A stretch of 64,000 nt of DNA from Mucilaginibacter sp. UR6-11 (GTDB lineage: Bacteria; Bacteroidota; Bacteroidia; Sphingobacteriales; Sphingobacteriaceae), in the NCBI RefSeq assembly GCF_020880695.1, contig NZ_JAJIWO010000003.1:369131-433130 (forward strand). The letters run 5' to 3'. Below, piece after piece: positions 8,853-17,201 of this stretch (the first letter of the stretch is position 1; each line of letters opens with the position of its first letter). The notes under the pieces were generated by a model that was not told where the DNA came from, did no database searches, and saw nothing but the letters and a program-made list of their open reading frames with translations. A program made the translations under genes and the position numbers.

Positions 8853-10151
8853 ATGGCAGATGCTGATAGTCAATCCTTACCCGAAAAAGATCCTTTCATA
8901 GCTTTACGTTATAAAGATTTCCGCTCCTACCTGGGCATGAAGTTCTTCTTCACCTTTGCTTACCAAATGCAGGCCGTTATTTTAGGCTTTTATGTTTACC
9001 AGTTAACCAAAAGCGCTTTTGCGCTGGGGCTGATAGGCTTAAGCGAAGCAATACCATCCATCGGTATTGCCTTGTACGGTGGCTACATCTCTGATAAATC
9101 CGAGAAAAAGAAGATGCTGCTCTTTGTGTTTTTCGCCGTGCTGCTTTCATCTGTCGTAATGTTTACGATCACCCTAAAAAGCATGGAAACCTACATTCAT
9201 GCCGGGTGGATCCTTCCTGTTTTATATGTAATGGTATTTTGTAATGGTGTGGCCCGGGCTTTTTATAATCCCGCCGCTTTTACCATCATGGCCCATAGTG
9301 TGCCTAAAGAAATTTATCCCAACTCCAGCAGCTGGAACAGTTCGAGCTGGCAGATCGCTTCTATTCTGGGTCCGTTGGTAGGTGGTTTGACCTACGGTTT
9401 TTACGGGATCACAGCAACCTTCAGCATTATCATCATATTCCTGGCTGTGGCGTTGGTATGTGTGTTTTTCCTGAAAAGATACCCCCCGGTTTATGTGCCT
9501 AAGGAAAGTATCTGGGACAGCCTGTCGGAGGGTATTCACTTTGTGTTCCACAACAAAATGATGATTGGCGCGATGAGTCTTGATTTGTTCTCGGTATTTT
9601 TTGGGGGCGCTGTGGCCCTGTTACCTGTATTTGCCAACGAGATATTACACGTAGGCCCACAGGGCCTGGGGATAATGCGTGCAACATCTTCATTAGGCGC
9701 GGTACTGGTTATGCTGGCCATGGCCCGTATATCACCTATGGGTAAACCCTGGCGTAACCTGTTAATAGCTGTAACCGGTTTTGGCTTATCTATTATCTGT
9801 TTTGCTTTATCGCGTAATTTCTATTTGTCGTTACTGTTTTTATTTACCGAGGGTGGATTTGACAGCATCAGTGTATTAATACGCGGCACCATTATGCAGA
9901 TACTAACCCCTGACAGTATGCGCGGCCGGGTATCTGCTGTAAATCAAATGTTTATAGGCTCGTCAAATGAGATAGGTGCCTTTGAGTCGGGCACGGCAGC
10001 AAAGTTATTAGGGACAGTGCCGTCTGTACTTTTTGGCGGCAGCATGACTTTATTGATTGTAAGCATTACCTATTTCAAAACTAAAAAGCTGATCCCGTTG
10101 TCGCTCGATGAAATATCTGCGCCGGAGGTGAAGGAACAAATTGCGATTTAA
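8853..10151 (+). CDS. MFS transporter
   Basis: This is a 432-residue, twelve-helix major facilitator, probably an exporter of a small molecule driven by proton exchange. The loop 2-3 signature GGYISDKSEKKKM is a clear motif A, and the N-terminal FRSYLGMKFFFTFAYQMQ segment resembles the MFS_3/enterobactin-exporter-like group. Substrate cannot be read from the sequence. I use the ATG at 8853; the frame also opens with a GTG three bases earlier. A TAATTTTG box at 8841-8848 ends only four bases before the ATG, so a functional promoter there would give an mRNA with almost no leader. Confidence 0.8.
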   Translation: MADADSQSLPEKDPFIALRYKDFRSYLGMKFFFTFAYQMQAVILGFYVYQLTKSAFALGLIGLSEAIPSIGIALYGGYISDKSEKKKMLLFVFFAVLLSSVVMFTITLKSMETYIHAGWILPVLYVMVFCNGVARAFYNPAAFTIMAHSVPKEIYPNSSSWNSSSWQIASILGPLVGGLTYGFYGITATFSIIIIFLAVALVCVFFLKRYPPVYVPKESIWDSLSEGIHFVFHNKMMIGAMSLDLFSVFFGGAVALLPVFANEILHVGPQGLGIMRATSSLGAVLVMLAMARISPMGKPWRNLLIAVTGFGLSIICFALSRNFYLSLLFLFTEGGFDSISVLIRGTIMQILTPDSMRGRVSAVNQMFIGSSNEIGAFESGTAAKLLGTVPSVLFGGSMTLLIVSITYFKTKKLIPLSLDEISAPEVKEQIAI

Positions 10152-10161
10152 TCGCGCATAA

Positions 10162-10189
10162 TAAGGCGGTCATTACTCCGGCCGCCTTA
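10162..10189. terminator. Hairpin between convergent MFS and PLDc_N genes
   Basis: TAAGGCGG (10162-10169) and CCGCCTTA (10182-10189) form a perfect 8-bp stem overlapping the 3' end of the minus-strand gene. There is no long T tract on either side, so termination would be weak. Confidence 0.4.
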
Positions 10190-10379
10190 CGCTATGCCAA
10201 AACCAGTAAACAAGCGGGCCAATAATTGGTACAATAACAACGATAATAAACCACAAAAATTTATTGTCCCGGTTTACGTTAGCATTGCGGAAGATACTGA
10301 TCAAGGCAAATATCACCAGCAGTGCCCAAGCTATCAAAAATATTAATCCAAAAGTACCGCTAATGGCTGATGTGAGCAT
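10173..10379 (-). CDS. PLDc_N domain membrane peptide
   Basis: The 68-residue protein has two hydrophobic helices (about 8-30 and 42-62) joined by a short basic loop, and the FLWFIIVVIVPIIGPLVYWFW pattern of the phospholipase D N-terminal (PLDc_N) domain. No phospholipase domain follows, so it is a free-standing version of the kind often seen in Bacteroidota. A role in membrane stress or lipid handling is guesswork. It begins 15 bases after the stop of the ABC exporter gene read on the same strand, hmm-free spacing that suggests the two share a transcript. Confidence 0.65.
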   Translation of the reverse strand: MLTSAISGTFGLIFLIAWALLVIFALISIFRNANVNRDNKFLWFIIVVIVPIIGPLVYWFWHSVRRPE

Positions 10380-10394
10380 ATTGATTATCTTTTA

Positions 10395-12152
10395 TCAGTT
10401 TACTTCAATAGCATCTTTTTCACCAATTTGCTGGCGCCACATGGCATAATACAGTCCTTTTTGATCTAATAGTTCTGTGTGCCTGCCAGATTCAATAATC
10501 CTGCCTTTTTCTAACACATATACCCTATCCGCATGCATTATGGTTGATAAACGGTGCGCTATCAAAATAGTGATGTGATTGTTAAGTCCTGATACATCTT
10601 TAATCGTTTCGGTTATCTCTTCTTCTGTTAACGAGTCTAATGACGATGTAGCCTCATCAAACACCAGCAGATCCGGCCTGCGTAATAAGGCACGGGCTAT
10701 TGATAATCGTTGCTTCTCGCCCCCGGAAACTTTCACGCCGCCCTCGCCTATTACGGTGTCCAAACCATTGCTGGCCCGGGCCATTAGTGTTTGGCAGGCT
10801 GCACGTTGCAATACTTCCAAACATTCTTCGTCTGTAGCGCCCGGGCGTACAAATAATAAATTTTCGCGGATAGTGCCCGAGAATAATTGTGTATCCTGGG
10901 TAACAAACCCTATTTTTTCGCGCAGCTGATCCAAATCAATTTCTTTGCTGGCCACGTTGTTATATGATATTTCACCCTCCAATGGCTGATACAAGCCAAC
11001 CAGTAATTTAACCAACGTGGTTTTACCTGAGCCCGAAGGACCGACAAAGGCTATGGTTTCGCCGGTATTGGTTTCAAAGCTGATATGATTAAGCGCGTTT
11101 CGGTTTGCGGTTAAATGTTTAAAGGATACATTATCAAAGGTCAGCTTGATAATTTTTTCAACCAGTACGGGTTTTTCAGGCTTGACGTCAACAGGTGTGT
11201 TTAGGATCTTTTCGAAATTCCCCAGGGAAACTTCGGCTTCGCGCCACGACACTATCACATTACCAAGCTCTTGCAAAGGATTAAACAAAAAGAAAGAATA
11301 AAATAGCAAACTGATGTATTGCCCCGGCGTTATGGTTTGCCCGAATATCAGCAGCAACAACACAACTACCATAGTGCTCCGCACAAAATTAACCGTAGTA
11401 CCCTGCACGAAACTCATGCTGCGTACATATTTTACTTTTTTAAGCTCAAGGCCTAATATTTTGTAAGTAGTATTGTTTAAGCGGCTAATTTCCTGGTTAA
11501 CTAATCCTAAGCTCTTAACCAACTCGATATTTCTTAGCGATTCGGTTGTTGAACCCGCTAGGGCTGTAGTTTCAGACAGAATACTGCGCTGAATCTTTTT
11601 GATTCGGCGACTAAGCGACACGCTTACGAAAGTAATGATCGGTATAGCGGCGACATATACCAGTGTCACCTTGTAGCTCACAAACAGAGAGTAAACAATA
11701 ACAAACGTCATACCTGTTATACTAACAAATAACACCCCGATAAACGACGTGATAAATGCTTCACAATCTAATCGTACCTTTTGTAATATGCCCAGGGTTT
11801 CGCCACTGCGCTGATCTTCAAACACCTGGTAAGGTAATTCCAATGAACGTTTTAAGCCATCGGCATACATTTCTGCACCGGTTTTTTGGGTAATGATATT
11901 GGTAAAATAATCCTGGAAATTTTTTGCTATGCGCGACACCATTGCAACACCGATAGCCAGACCTACCAGTTTGAGCGCGCGGAAAAGATAAACATGATAA
12001 TCCAGCTTATTGTGCTGATTAATCACTTCGTCAAATATACGACCAGATATATACGGATCTAATAAAGAGAACCCAATGTTAAAAGCAGCAAACAATAACG
12101 CGCAGATTACTACCCAGCGATGTTTTTTAAGATATGATAAGAGTATTTTCAT
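10395..12152 (-). CDS. ABC exporter, fused permease and ATPase (MsbA/MDR type)
   Basis: This half-transporter is expected to homodimerise and move a lipid or drug outward across the inner membrane. The 585 residues contain six transmembrane helices (about 15-310) and a nucleotide-binding domain with Walker A GPSGSGKTT, Q-loop VTQDTQLFSG, signature VSGGEKQRL, Walker B LLVFDEATSSLD and the switch IAHRLST. All catalytic residues are present. The ATG at 12152 is preferred over an upstream TTG. A TATTTTTG box at 12162-12169 sits nine bases upstream of this ATG, which implies a very short leader. Substrate unknown. Confidence 0.87.
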   Translation of the reverse strand: MKILLSYLKKHRWVVICALLFAAFNIGFSLLDPYISGRIFDEVINQHNKLDYHVYLFRALKLVGLAIGVAMVSRIAKNFQDYFTNIITQKTGAEMYADGLKRSLELPYQVFEDQRSGETLGILQKVRLDCEAFITSFIGVLFVSITGMTFVIVYSLFVSYKVTLVYVAAIPIITFVSVSLSRRIKKIQRSILSETTALAGSTTESLRNIELVKSLGLVNQEISRLNNTTYKILGLELKKVKYVRSMSFVQGTTVNFVRSTMVVVLLLLIFGQTITPGQYISLLFYSFFLFNPLQELGNVIVSWREAEVSLGNFEKILNTPVDVKPEKPVLVEKIIKLTFDNVSFKHLTANRNALNHISFETNTGETIAFVGPSGSGKTTLVKLLVGLYQPLEGEISYNNVASKEIDLDQLREKIGFVTQDTQLFSGTIRENLLFVRPGATDEECLEVLQRAACQTLMARASNGLDTVIGEGGVKVSGGEKQRLSIARALLRRPDLLVFDEATSSLDSLTEEEITETIKDVSGLNNHITILIAHRLSTIMHADRVYVLEKGRIIESGRHTELLDQKGLYYAMWRQQIGEKDAIEVN

Positions 12153-12161
12153 GATTTGCCA

Positions 12162-12169
12162 CAAAAATA
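12162..12169 (-). promoter_or_regulatory. -7 element of the ABC exporter gene
   Basis: The minus strand reads TATTTTTG, an exact match to TANNTTTG, nine bases before the ATG at 12152. No clear -33 element is visible. It overlaps the T tract of the frr terminator. Confidence 0.45.
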
Positions 12170-12203
12170 AAAAAAGGGAATGGCTAAGTAGCTCACTCCC
12201 TTT
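12168..12203 (-). terminator. Terminator of frr
   Basis: On the minus strand AAAGGGA (12203-12197) pairs with TCCCTTT (12179-12173), with further pairing inside the loop, followed by seven T. It begins 20 bases after the frr stop codon. Confidence 0.75.
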
Positions 12204-12223
12204 AATTTGACAATCAGGTTAAA

Positions 12224-12787
12224 TTAAACCGTCATGATATCTTTTTCTTTAGCTTCGGATAGTTGGTCAACCTTAATGATATAGGCATCGGTAAGTTTCT
12301 GTATCTCAGCTTCGCCGGCTTTCATTTCGTCTTCTGAAACACCTTCGGCTTTTAGTTTGCGAATCTTCTCGTTAGCATCCTTACGTACGTTACGGATAGC
12401 GATTTTACCATTTTCAGCCTCGCCTTTTGCTTTCTTAACCAGGTCGCGGCGGCGTTCTTCAGTCAATGGCGGTACGTTAATGCGGATGATCACGCCGTCA
12501 TTTTGCGGATTAACACCCAGATTAGCTTCCATTATGGCTTTTTCGATGGGGCCCAGCAATGATTTTTCCCAGGGTTGTATAACAATGGTGCGTGCATCCG
12601 GGGTGTTAACACTGCCAACCTGGCTTAGCGGCGTTGCGGTACCATAGTAATCAACATATACGTCATCCAGCATAGAAGGGCTTGCCTTACCTGCGCGTAT
12701 TTTATTCAATTCGCCGTCTGCATGGTCAATAGCACGGTCCATTGCAGCTTTAGCGTCGGTTACTTGTTTTTTAATGAGTTCGCTCAT
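12224..12787 (-). CDS. frr: Ribosome recycling factor
   Basis: RRF splits the post-termination ribosome together with EF-G. The 187-residue protein is the standard length and contains the family core: DHADGELNKIRAGKASPSML, VYYG-type beta segment, and PPLTEERRRDLVKKAKGEAE. In most related genomes frr directly follows pyrH; here the two are 650 bases apart with a toxin-antitoxin pair between them on the other strand. frr has its own -7 box at 12805-12812 and its own terminator, so it is an independent unit. Confidence 0.95.
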   Translation of the reverse strand: MSELIKKQVTDAKAAMDRAIDHADGELNKIRAGKASPSMLDDVYVDYYGTATPLSQVGSVNTPDARTIVIQPWEKSLLGPIEKAIMEANLGVNPQNDGVIIRINVPPLTEERRRDLVKKAKGEAENGKIAIRNVRKDANEKIRKLKAEGVSEDEMKAGEAEIQKLTDAYIIKVDQLSEAKEKDIMTV

Positions 12788-12804
12788 TGTGTTATGTTTT
12801 TTGA

Positions 12805-12812
12805 CAAAAATA
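12805..12812 (-). promoter_or_regulatory. -7 element of frr
   Basis: The minus strand reads TATTTTTG, an exact TANNTTTG match, 17 bases before the frr ATG. No convincing -33 element is visible. Confidence 0.5.
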
Positions 12813-12908
12813 GTAAAATCTATGATTTTTGGTTTAATAAAAAAACCGTTGGTGCCATTGGTAATAAACTTTGTTGTTATAAATAAAAAATTACTTTAAT
12901 TTTAACAC

Positions 12909-13118
12909 ATGATACAAATGCAGGAGATATTAGAAATGAGTGTGGCAGAGCGCATTTTGATGATTGAAAAAATCTGGGATAGTATAGATCATAATACAAT
13001 TTCAACACCTGATTCACACCAACAAGAATTAGACAAGCGCTTAGACCGCTATGCAAAAGGCGAGACTTCTTTTGTCAGCTGGGAGGATATAAAAGGCGAG
13101 CTTAACGCCGCGAAATAA
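12909..13118 (+). CDS. Antitoxin of the addiction-module family (PF09720 type)
   Basis: The 69-residue protein begins IQMQEILEMSVAERILMIEKIWDSI and ends with DRYAKGETSFVSWEDIKGEL, the pattern of the short Unstab_antitox / addiction-module proteins that neutralise ParE/RelE-type toxins. The N-terminal helix pair would bind DNA or dimerise, and the C-terminal tail would wrap the toxin. It lies two bases ahead of the toxin gene, so the two are translated from one mRNA. A start three codons later (MQEIL) is also possible. A weak promoter candidate (TTTG at 12870, TACTTTAA at 12892) precedes it. Confidence 0.85.
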   Translation: MIQMQEILEMSVAERILMIEKIWDSIDHNTISTPDSHQQELDKRLDRYAKGETSFVSWEDIKGELNAAK

Positions 13119-13120
13119 TA

Positions 13121-13426
13121 ATGTATCAACTGTTAATATCTGACGAGACGAGACTTGATATATTAGATGCTTTTGCATGGTATGAAAACCGCAGAGCCGG
13201 CTTAGGCAAAGATTTTGAGCTTTGCTTAGAAGCCGGGTTCAATCTAATCAGCCGTGATCCATCCCTATTTCAAAAGCGATATAAAGATTTACGCATTTAT
13301 TTTATCGATAGGTTCCCCTACGGCATTCATTATTTAGTTGATGAAAACACAATAAAAGTATTTGGAGTATTTCACACCAGCAGGAGCCCGACTCATTGGA
13401 AAATCAGATCAAGCCCTAAACTTTAA
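13121..13426 (+). CDS. ParE/RelE superfamily toxin
   Basis: The 101-residue product has the ParE/RelE fold signature: LDAFAWYENRRAGLGKDFELCLEAG, then PSLFQKRYKDLRIYFIDRFPYGIHYLVDENTIKVFGVFHTSRSP. ParE members poison gyrase and RelE members cut mRNA on the ribosome; the sequence alone does not say which. It follows its antitoxin after two bases and ends 11 bases from the convergent stop of pyrH. The pair occupies the usual pyrH-frr junction on the opposite strand, which suggests acquisition by insertion. Confidence 0.85.
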   Translation: MYQLLISDETRLDILDAFAWYENRRAGLGKDFELCLEAGFNLISRDPSLFQKRYKDLRIYFIDRFPYGIHYLVDENTIKVFGVFHTSRSPTHWKIRSSPKL

Positions 13427-13437
13427 TTTGCAGATAA

Positions 13438-14142
13438 TTATCTTACCAGCGTACCAATCTGTTCGCCTTCGGCAATTTTCATGAAGTTACCCGGTTTATT
13501 CATGTCAAATACGATGATAGGCAGGCTGTTTTCCTGGCAAAGGGTTATAGCGGTCATGTCCATAACATTTAAACCTTTGTCATATACCTCCTGGAAAGTG
13601 ATTTCATCATAACGGGTAGCCGATGGGTCTTTCTCCGGGTCGGCCGTGTAAATACCATCAACGCGGGTACCTTTAAGCACAACATCAGCTTTGATTTCGA
13701 TAGCACGAAGTGATGCCGCGGTATCCGTAGTAAAATACGGGTTACCGGTACCAGCCCCAAATATTACAATTTTGCCTACCTCCAGGTGGTGCATTGCACG
13801 GCGGCGGATATAAGGTTCGCAGATCTGCTCCATTTTTATGGCCGATTGCAAACGCGTTTCAACACCAACACTTTCTAAAGCATTTTGCAATGCCATACAG
13901 TTTATTACAGTTGCAAGCATACCCATGTAATCAGCCTGTGCACGTTCCATGCCCGATTTTTCGGCGCTTAAGCCCCTAAAAATATTACCGCCACCTACAA
14001 CAATTGCTATTTCGATTCCTTTATCGTAAACACTTTTAATGTCCTGCGCATATTGCAATACCTGCTTATTATCAATGCCGTATTGCTTATCGCCCATTAA
14101 AGATTCACCGCTGAGTTTGAGTAATATTCTCTTGTATTTCAT
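13438..14142 (-). CDS. pyrH: UMP kinase
   Basis: PyrH phosphorylates UMP to UDP in pyrimidine nucleotide synthesis and is a hexamer of the amino-acid-kinase fold. The 234 residues are full length: [11 protein letters not shown] at the N-terminus, [10 protein letters not shown] for phosphate binding, and [13 protein letters not shown] in the nucleotide region. An exact TATTTTTG box at 14157-14164 lies 14 bases ahead of the ATG, so it can be transcribed apart from nagA upstream. Its classic partner frr is displaced downstream by the toxin-antitoxin pair. Confidence 0.95.
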   Translation of the reverse strand: MKYKRILLKLSGESLMGDKQYGIDNKQVLQYAQDIKSVYDKGIEIAIVVGGGNIFRGLSAEKSGMERAQADYMGMLATVINCMALQNALESVGVETRLQSAIKMEQICEPYIRRRAMHHLEVGKIVIFGAGTGNPYFTTDTAASLRAIEIKADVVLKGTRVDGIYTADPEKDPSATRYDEITFQEVYDKGLNVMDMTAITLCQENSLPIIVFDMNKPGNFMKIAEGEQIGTLVR

Positions 14143-14156
14143 GAATTGGGATTTAT

Positions 14157-14164
14157 CAAAAATA
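14157..14164 (-). promoter_or_regulatory. -7 element of pyrH
   Basis: The minus strand reads TATTTTTG, 14 bases before the pyrH ATG. A weak T-rich -33 region lies about 19 bases further upstream, inside the gap to nagA. Confidence 0.5.
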
Positions 14165-14189
14165 TGGAATTAAAGCTACTGTTAAAATT

Positions 14190-15305
14190 TTATGTTGTTT
14201 TTGTTATGCCTTTAAATACGACGCCGTAAATCCCGAACGCTTCATTAAAAATAACCAGGTCGGCATCAAAGCCTTTTTCAATCTTGCCCTTAGCTGTTGC
14301 TCCCGTTAACTGAGCCGGGTAAAGGCTTGCCATGTTTATAGCTTCGGCCAGTTCAATACCGGCATGCTGCACACAGTTTTGTACCGCTTTGAGCATTGTT
14401 AAAGATGAGCCTGACAGTGTACCGTCAGGCATTACATATCTGTCGCCTGTAAATTTATGCTGATAAGTGCCTTTATCGCTTTCGGTTACCGCATCAGTTA
14501 TTAAAAACAACTTGTCACCCAATTCGCGTTTAGCTAAACGGACCATCACAAAATCAACGTGAATACCGTCGGCAACAATGCTGGTATAAGGCTTGTCTTC
14601 AAATATGGCGGGGATATACCCCGGATCACGGTGATGCATCTGCGGCATCGCATTATACAAATGCGTAACCGCTTTAACCGGTTTATTTAAAAATGCTTTT
14701 CCTTCAGCGTAAGTGGCGTTGCTATGTCCTGCTGACAATATAATACCTTGCTGGTGCAGATAATCTAAAACTTCAGTGTCCTGTAACTCTGGCGCCAGCG
14801 TTATCATCCTGATTAAACCATTAGCTTTTTCAACCCAGCTTTTTACCTGGGCCAGCGCAGCTTTTTTAATTAATGCAGGCGGGTGCGCGCCACAACGCTT
14901 GGAGTTTAAATAAGGCCCCTCAAGGTGCAAACCTAAAAAGTTACCCAGCCGGTTATTCCAATAAGCTACTGCCGCTTCAATGCCTTGTTCAACAATCTCG
15001 TCTGTATTGGTGGCAATGGTGGCAAAAAAACCGGTACATCCCTGGCTTAATAAAGTCTGTTCCATTTGGGCCAGTGCTTCTGCTGATGGATCACCGCCAA
15101 AAAACAAGGGTAAACCTGCGCCGTAAATCTGCAGGTCAATTAAACCCGGGGCAAGATAGTGCCCTTTTAAGTCGATTTTTTTAGCATCATTTGGGATCGC
15201 GTCAGCCGCTATAACAGCAATGATCTTTTCGCCCTGCAATAAAACAGCTTTACCGGTGGTAACAACACCATCAGATATCAACTGAAGATTATAAAGCGCG
15301 GTCAT
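14190..15305 (-). CDS. nagA: N-acetylglucosamine-6-phosphate deacetylase
   Basis: NagA removes the acetyl group from GlcNAc-6-phosphate during amino-sugar and peptidoglycan recycling. The 371-residue amidohydrolase shows LHLEGPYLN (metal Glu), AGHSNATY (His), HLYNAMPQMHHRDPG and the catalytic Asp in LITDAV. The first metal motif is IDLQIYG rather than HxH, as in the single-metal E. coli type. I use the ATG at 15305; a TTG one codon earlier also keeps the frame. It sits between tsf and pyrH, an unusual place for a sugar gene, and no clear promoter is visible, so it may depend on read-through past the tsf terminator. Confidence 0.9.
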   Translation of the reverse strand: MTALYNLQLISDGVVTTGKAVLLQGEKIIAVIAADAIPNDAKKIDLKGHYLAPGLIDLQIYGAGLPLFFGGDPSAEALAQMEQTLLSQGCTGFFATIATNTDEIVEQGIEAAVAYWNNRLGNFLGLHLEGPYLNSKRCGAHPPALIKKAALAQVKSWVEKANGLIRMITLAPELQDTEVLDYLHQQGIILSAGHSNATYAEGKAFLNKPVKAVTHLYNAMPQMHHRDPGYIPAIFEDKPYTSIVADGIHVDFVMVRLAKRELGDKLFLITDAVTESDKGTYQHKFTGDRYVMPDGTLSGSSLTMLKAVQNCVQHAGIELAEAINMASLYPAQLTGATAKGKIEKGFDADLVIFNEAFGIYGVVFKGITKTT

Positions 15306-15328
15306 CAATTATCGGCCCCAAATTTTTG

Positions 15329-15360
15329 ACAAAAAAAATCCCCGCTTTTCAGCGGGGATT
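15329..15360 (-). terminator. Terminator of the rplM-rpsI-rpsB-tsf operon
   Basis: AATCCCCGCT (15337-15346) and AGCGGGGATT (15351-15360) form a perfect 10-bp stem with a four-base loop. On the minus strand it is followed by eight T. It lies seven bases after the tsf stop. Confidence 0.9.
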
Positions 15361-15367
15361 AAAATAT

Positions 15368-16219
15368 TTAAGCTCCTAAAGCTACCCGTTTAAAGGCAGT
15401 CACCGTAAGGCCCTTATCAACGGTATCTAAAAACTGAGATACATTTTTTGATGAGTCCTTAACAAACTCCTGGTTTAACAGGGTTGAGTCTTTGTAGAAT
15501 TTATTTAATTTACCTGCAGCAATTTTTTCAACCATTTCTTCCGGTTTACCTTCTGCACGTATTACGTCTTTAGCAATTTCCAATTCACGCTCAATAATTG
15601 ATGAATCAACGCCGTCTTTATCAATAGCAACAGGGTTCATTGCAGCAATTTGCATCGCAACGTCTTTTCCTGCTTCGTCAGCGCCGGCAACAGCTTTGCT
15701 CAGGCCAACCAATACACCTAAACGGTAGTTACCATGGATGTAAGCAACAACTTTTTCGCCTTCAATAACTTCGTATTTAGATACACCAATTTTCTCGCCG
15801 ATTTTACCGGTTTTGTCAATACAAGCCTCAGCTATAGTAACGCGTGCATTTTCAACATCAATTGGCAATTGATTTAATTCTTCAACTGATTTTGGGTTTT
15901 GCTCAACCGCCTCGTTAGCAATAGCGTTAGCAAAAGCAATAAACTCAGCATTTTTAGCCACGAAATCAGTTTCGCAGTTTAACTCGATGATCACACCGCG
16001 TTTAAAATCAGCCGATGTACGCGCGATGACAACACCTTCGTTCGACTCGCGGTCCTGACGGCTGGCTGCTACTTTAGCGCCCTTTTTTCTTAAAAAATCA
16101 ATAGCTGCTTCAAAATCACCATTAGTTTCAGTTAAAGCTTTTTTGCAATCCATCATACCGGCACCAGTTTGCTGGCGCAGCTTGTTTACATCGGATGCAG
16201 ATATTTGTACTGTAGACAT
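15368..16219 (-). CDS. tsf: Elongation factor Ts
   Basis: EF-Ts exchanges GDP for GTP on EF-Tu. The 283-residue protein has the N-terminal UBA-like domain with VNKLRQQTGAGMMDCKKAL, then the TDFVAKN motif that contacts EF-Tu (INCETDFVAKN-type, here LNCETDFVAKN) and the dimerisation core. It is the last gene of the ribosomal operon before a strong terminator. A 98-base gap with a long imperfect hairpin separates it from rpsB. Confidence 0.96.
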   Translation of the reverse strand: MSTVQISASDVNKLRQQTGAGMMDCKKALTETNGDFEAAIDFLRKKGAKVAASRQDRESNEGVVIARTSADFKRGVIIELNCETDFVAKNAEFIAFANAIANEAVEQNPKSVEELNQLPIDVENARVTIAEACIDKTGKIGEKIGVSKYEVIEGEKVVAYIHGNYRLGVLVGLSKAVAGADEAGKDVAMQIAAMNPVAIDKDGVDSSIIERELEIAKDVIRAEGKPEEMVEKIAAGKLNKFYKDSTLLNQEFVKDSSKNVSQFLDTVDKGLTVTAFKRVALGA

Positions 16220-16243
16220 CTTATTTGTATGTTTTAAATGTTG

Positions 16244-16308
16244 AAAGTTGCAAGTTATGAGTTGCAGGAGTAAAAACTTACAACCTATAACTCACAACTT
16301 ACAACTTT
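16244..16308. repeat. Long imperfect inverted repeat built of 7-base units
   Basis: Arms 16244-16268 and 16284-16308 match at 21 of 25 positions, with the four mismatches all transitions that allow G-U pairing in RNA. Each arm is a run of about seven-base units (AAGTTGC, AAGTTAT, GAGTTGC). It fills most of the gap between rpsB and tsf, so it is transcribed within the operon and may act as a processing or partial termination site. Confidence 0.7.
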
Positions 16309-16316
16309 TAAAATTA

Positions 16317-17183
16317 TTATTCTTCTGTAGTATCGGCTGCGGCAGGAGCTTCGTCTTCTACAGCTGCAGTAGCTTCAACCGGAGCTTTACGGCTTCGTTT
16401 GCCTTCGGCAGCAGGCGCCCTGTCAGCAACTTCAGGTGCGTCAGCTTTCGCTTTAGCCTGTGCTGCTTCTTTTTCAGCTTCGTCGTCTTTCTCGCGTTTG
16501 CGTTCTTCCAAACCTTCTTCTATCGCTTTGATAATGATACCGGTGATCAATGAAATTGATTTGGTAGCGTCATCATTAGCCGGGATAGGGAAATCGATGT
16601 TTGAAGGATCAGAGTTAGTATCAACCATTGCAAAGGTTGGGATATTTAACTTTAACGCCTCAGATACTGCGATGTGTTCTTTTTTAACGTCAATTAAAAA
16701 CAATGCAGCCGGTAAGCGATTTAAATCAGCAATACCACCCAATAAAGTTTCTAATTTGATACGCTCACGCTGTATCATCAATCTTTCTTTTTTAGAAAGG
16801 TTGGTGTAAGTACCGTCTTTAGTCAATTTATCGATGTTTGACATCTTTTTGATCGACTTGCGTACGGTAGCAAAATTGGTTAACATACCACCTAACCAAC
16901 GCTCGGTTATAAAAGGCATGTTTACATTTTTTGCATATTCAGCAACAATATCTTTCGCTTGTTTCTTTGTAGCTACGAATAATACTTTACGTCCTGATTT
17001 TACAATTTGTTTTATAGCTGCAGCAGCTTCTTCAACCTTTGATAAGGTTTTATTTAAATCGATAATGTGTATACCGTTGCGCTCCATGAAAATGTACTGT
17101 GACATTTTAGGATCCCATTTGCGGGTAAGGTGACCAAAGTGTACACCAGCATCCAGTAACTCGTCGTATGTTGTTCTTGCCAT
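16317..17183 (-). CDS. rpsB: 30S ribosomal protein S2
   Basis: S2 is a late-assembling protein of the 30S subunit. The core (about 1-225) is typical: LLDAGVHFGHLTRKWDPKM, then RWLGGMLTNF and the PTFAMVDTNSDP loop. The 288-residue length includes a C-terminal tail of roughly 60 residues that is rich in Ala, Glu and Lys (DDEAEKEAAQAKAKAD and onward) and looks disordered; such tails are frequent in this phylum. It follows rpsI after 18 bases in the same operon. Confidence 0.96.
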   Translation of the reverse strand: MARTTYDELLDAGVHFGHLTRKWDPKMSQYIFMERNGIHIIDLNKTLSKVEEAAAAIKQIVKSGRKVLFVATKKQAKDIVAEYAKNVNMPFITERWLGGMLTNFATVRKSIKKMSNIDKLTKDGTYTNLSKKERLMIQRERIKLETLLGGIADLNRLPAALFLIDVKKEHIAVSEALKLNIPTFAMVDTNSDPSNIDFPIPANDDATKSISLITGIIIKAIEEGLEERKREKDDEAEKEAAQAKAKADAPEVADRAPAAEGKRSRKAPVEATAAVEDEAPAAADTTEE

Positions 17184-17201
17184 TTTGTTGTTCTCCTTAA
17201 A

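Noticed and set aside
16248..16553. Plus-strand frame of 101 codons over the rpsB tail and the tsf gap
   Set aside because: It runs antisense to the Ala/Glu-rich tail of rpsB and through the inverted repeat; the product is a low-complexity Phe/Ser/Cys string.
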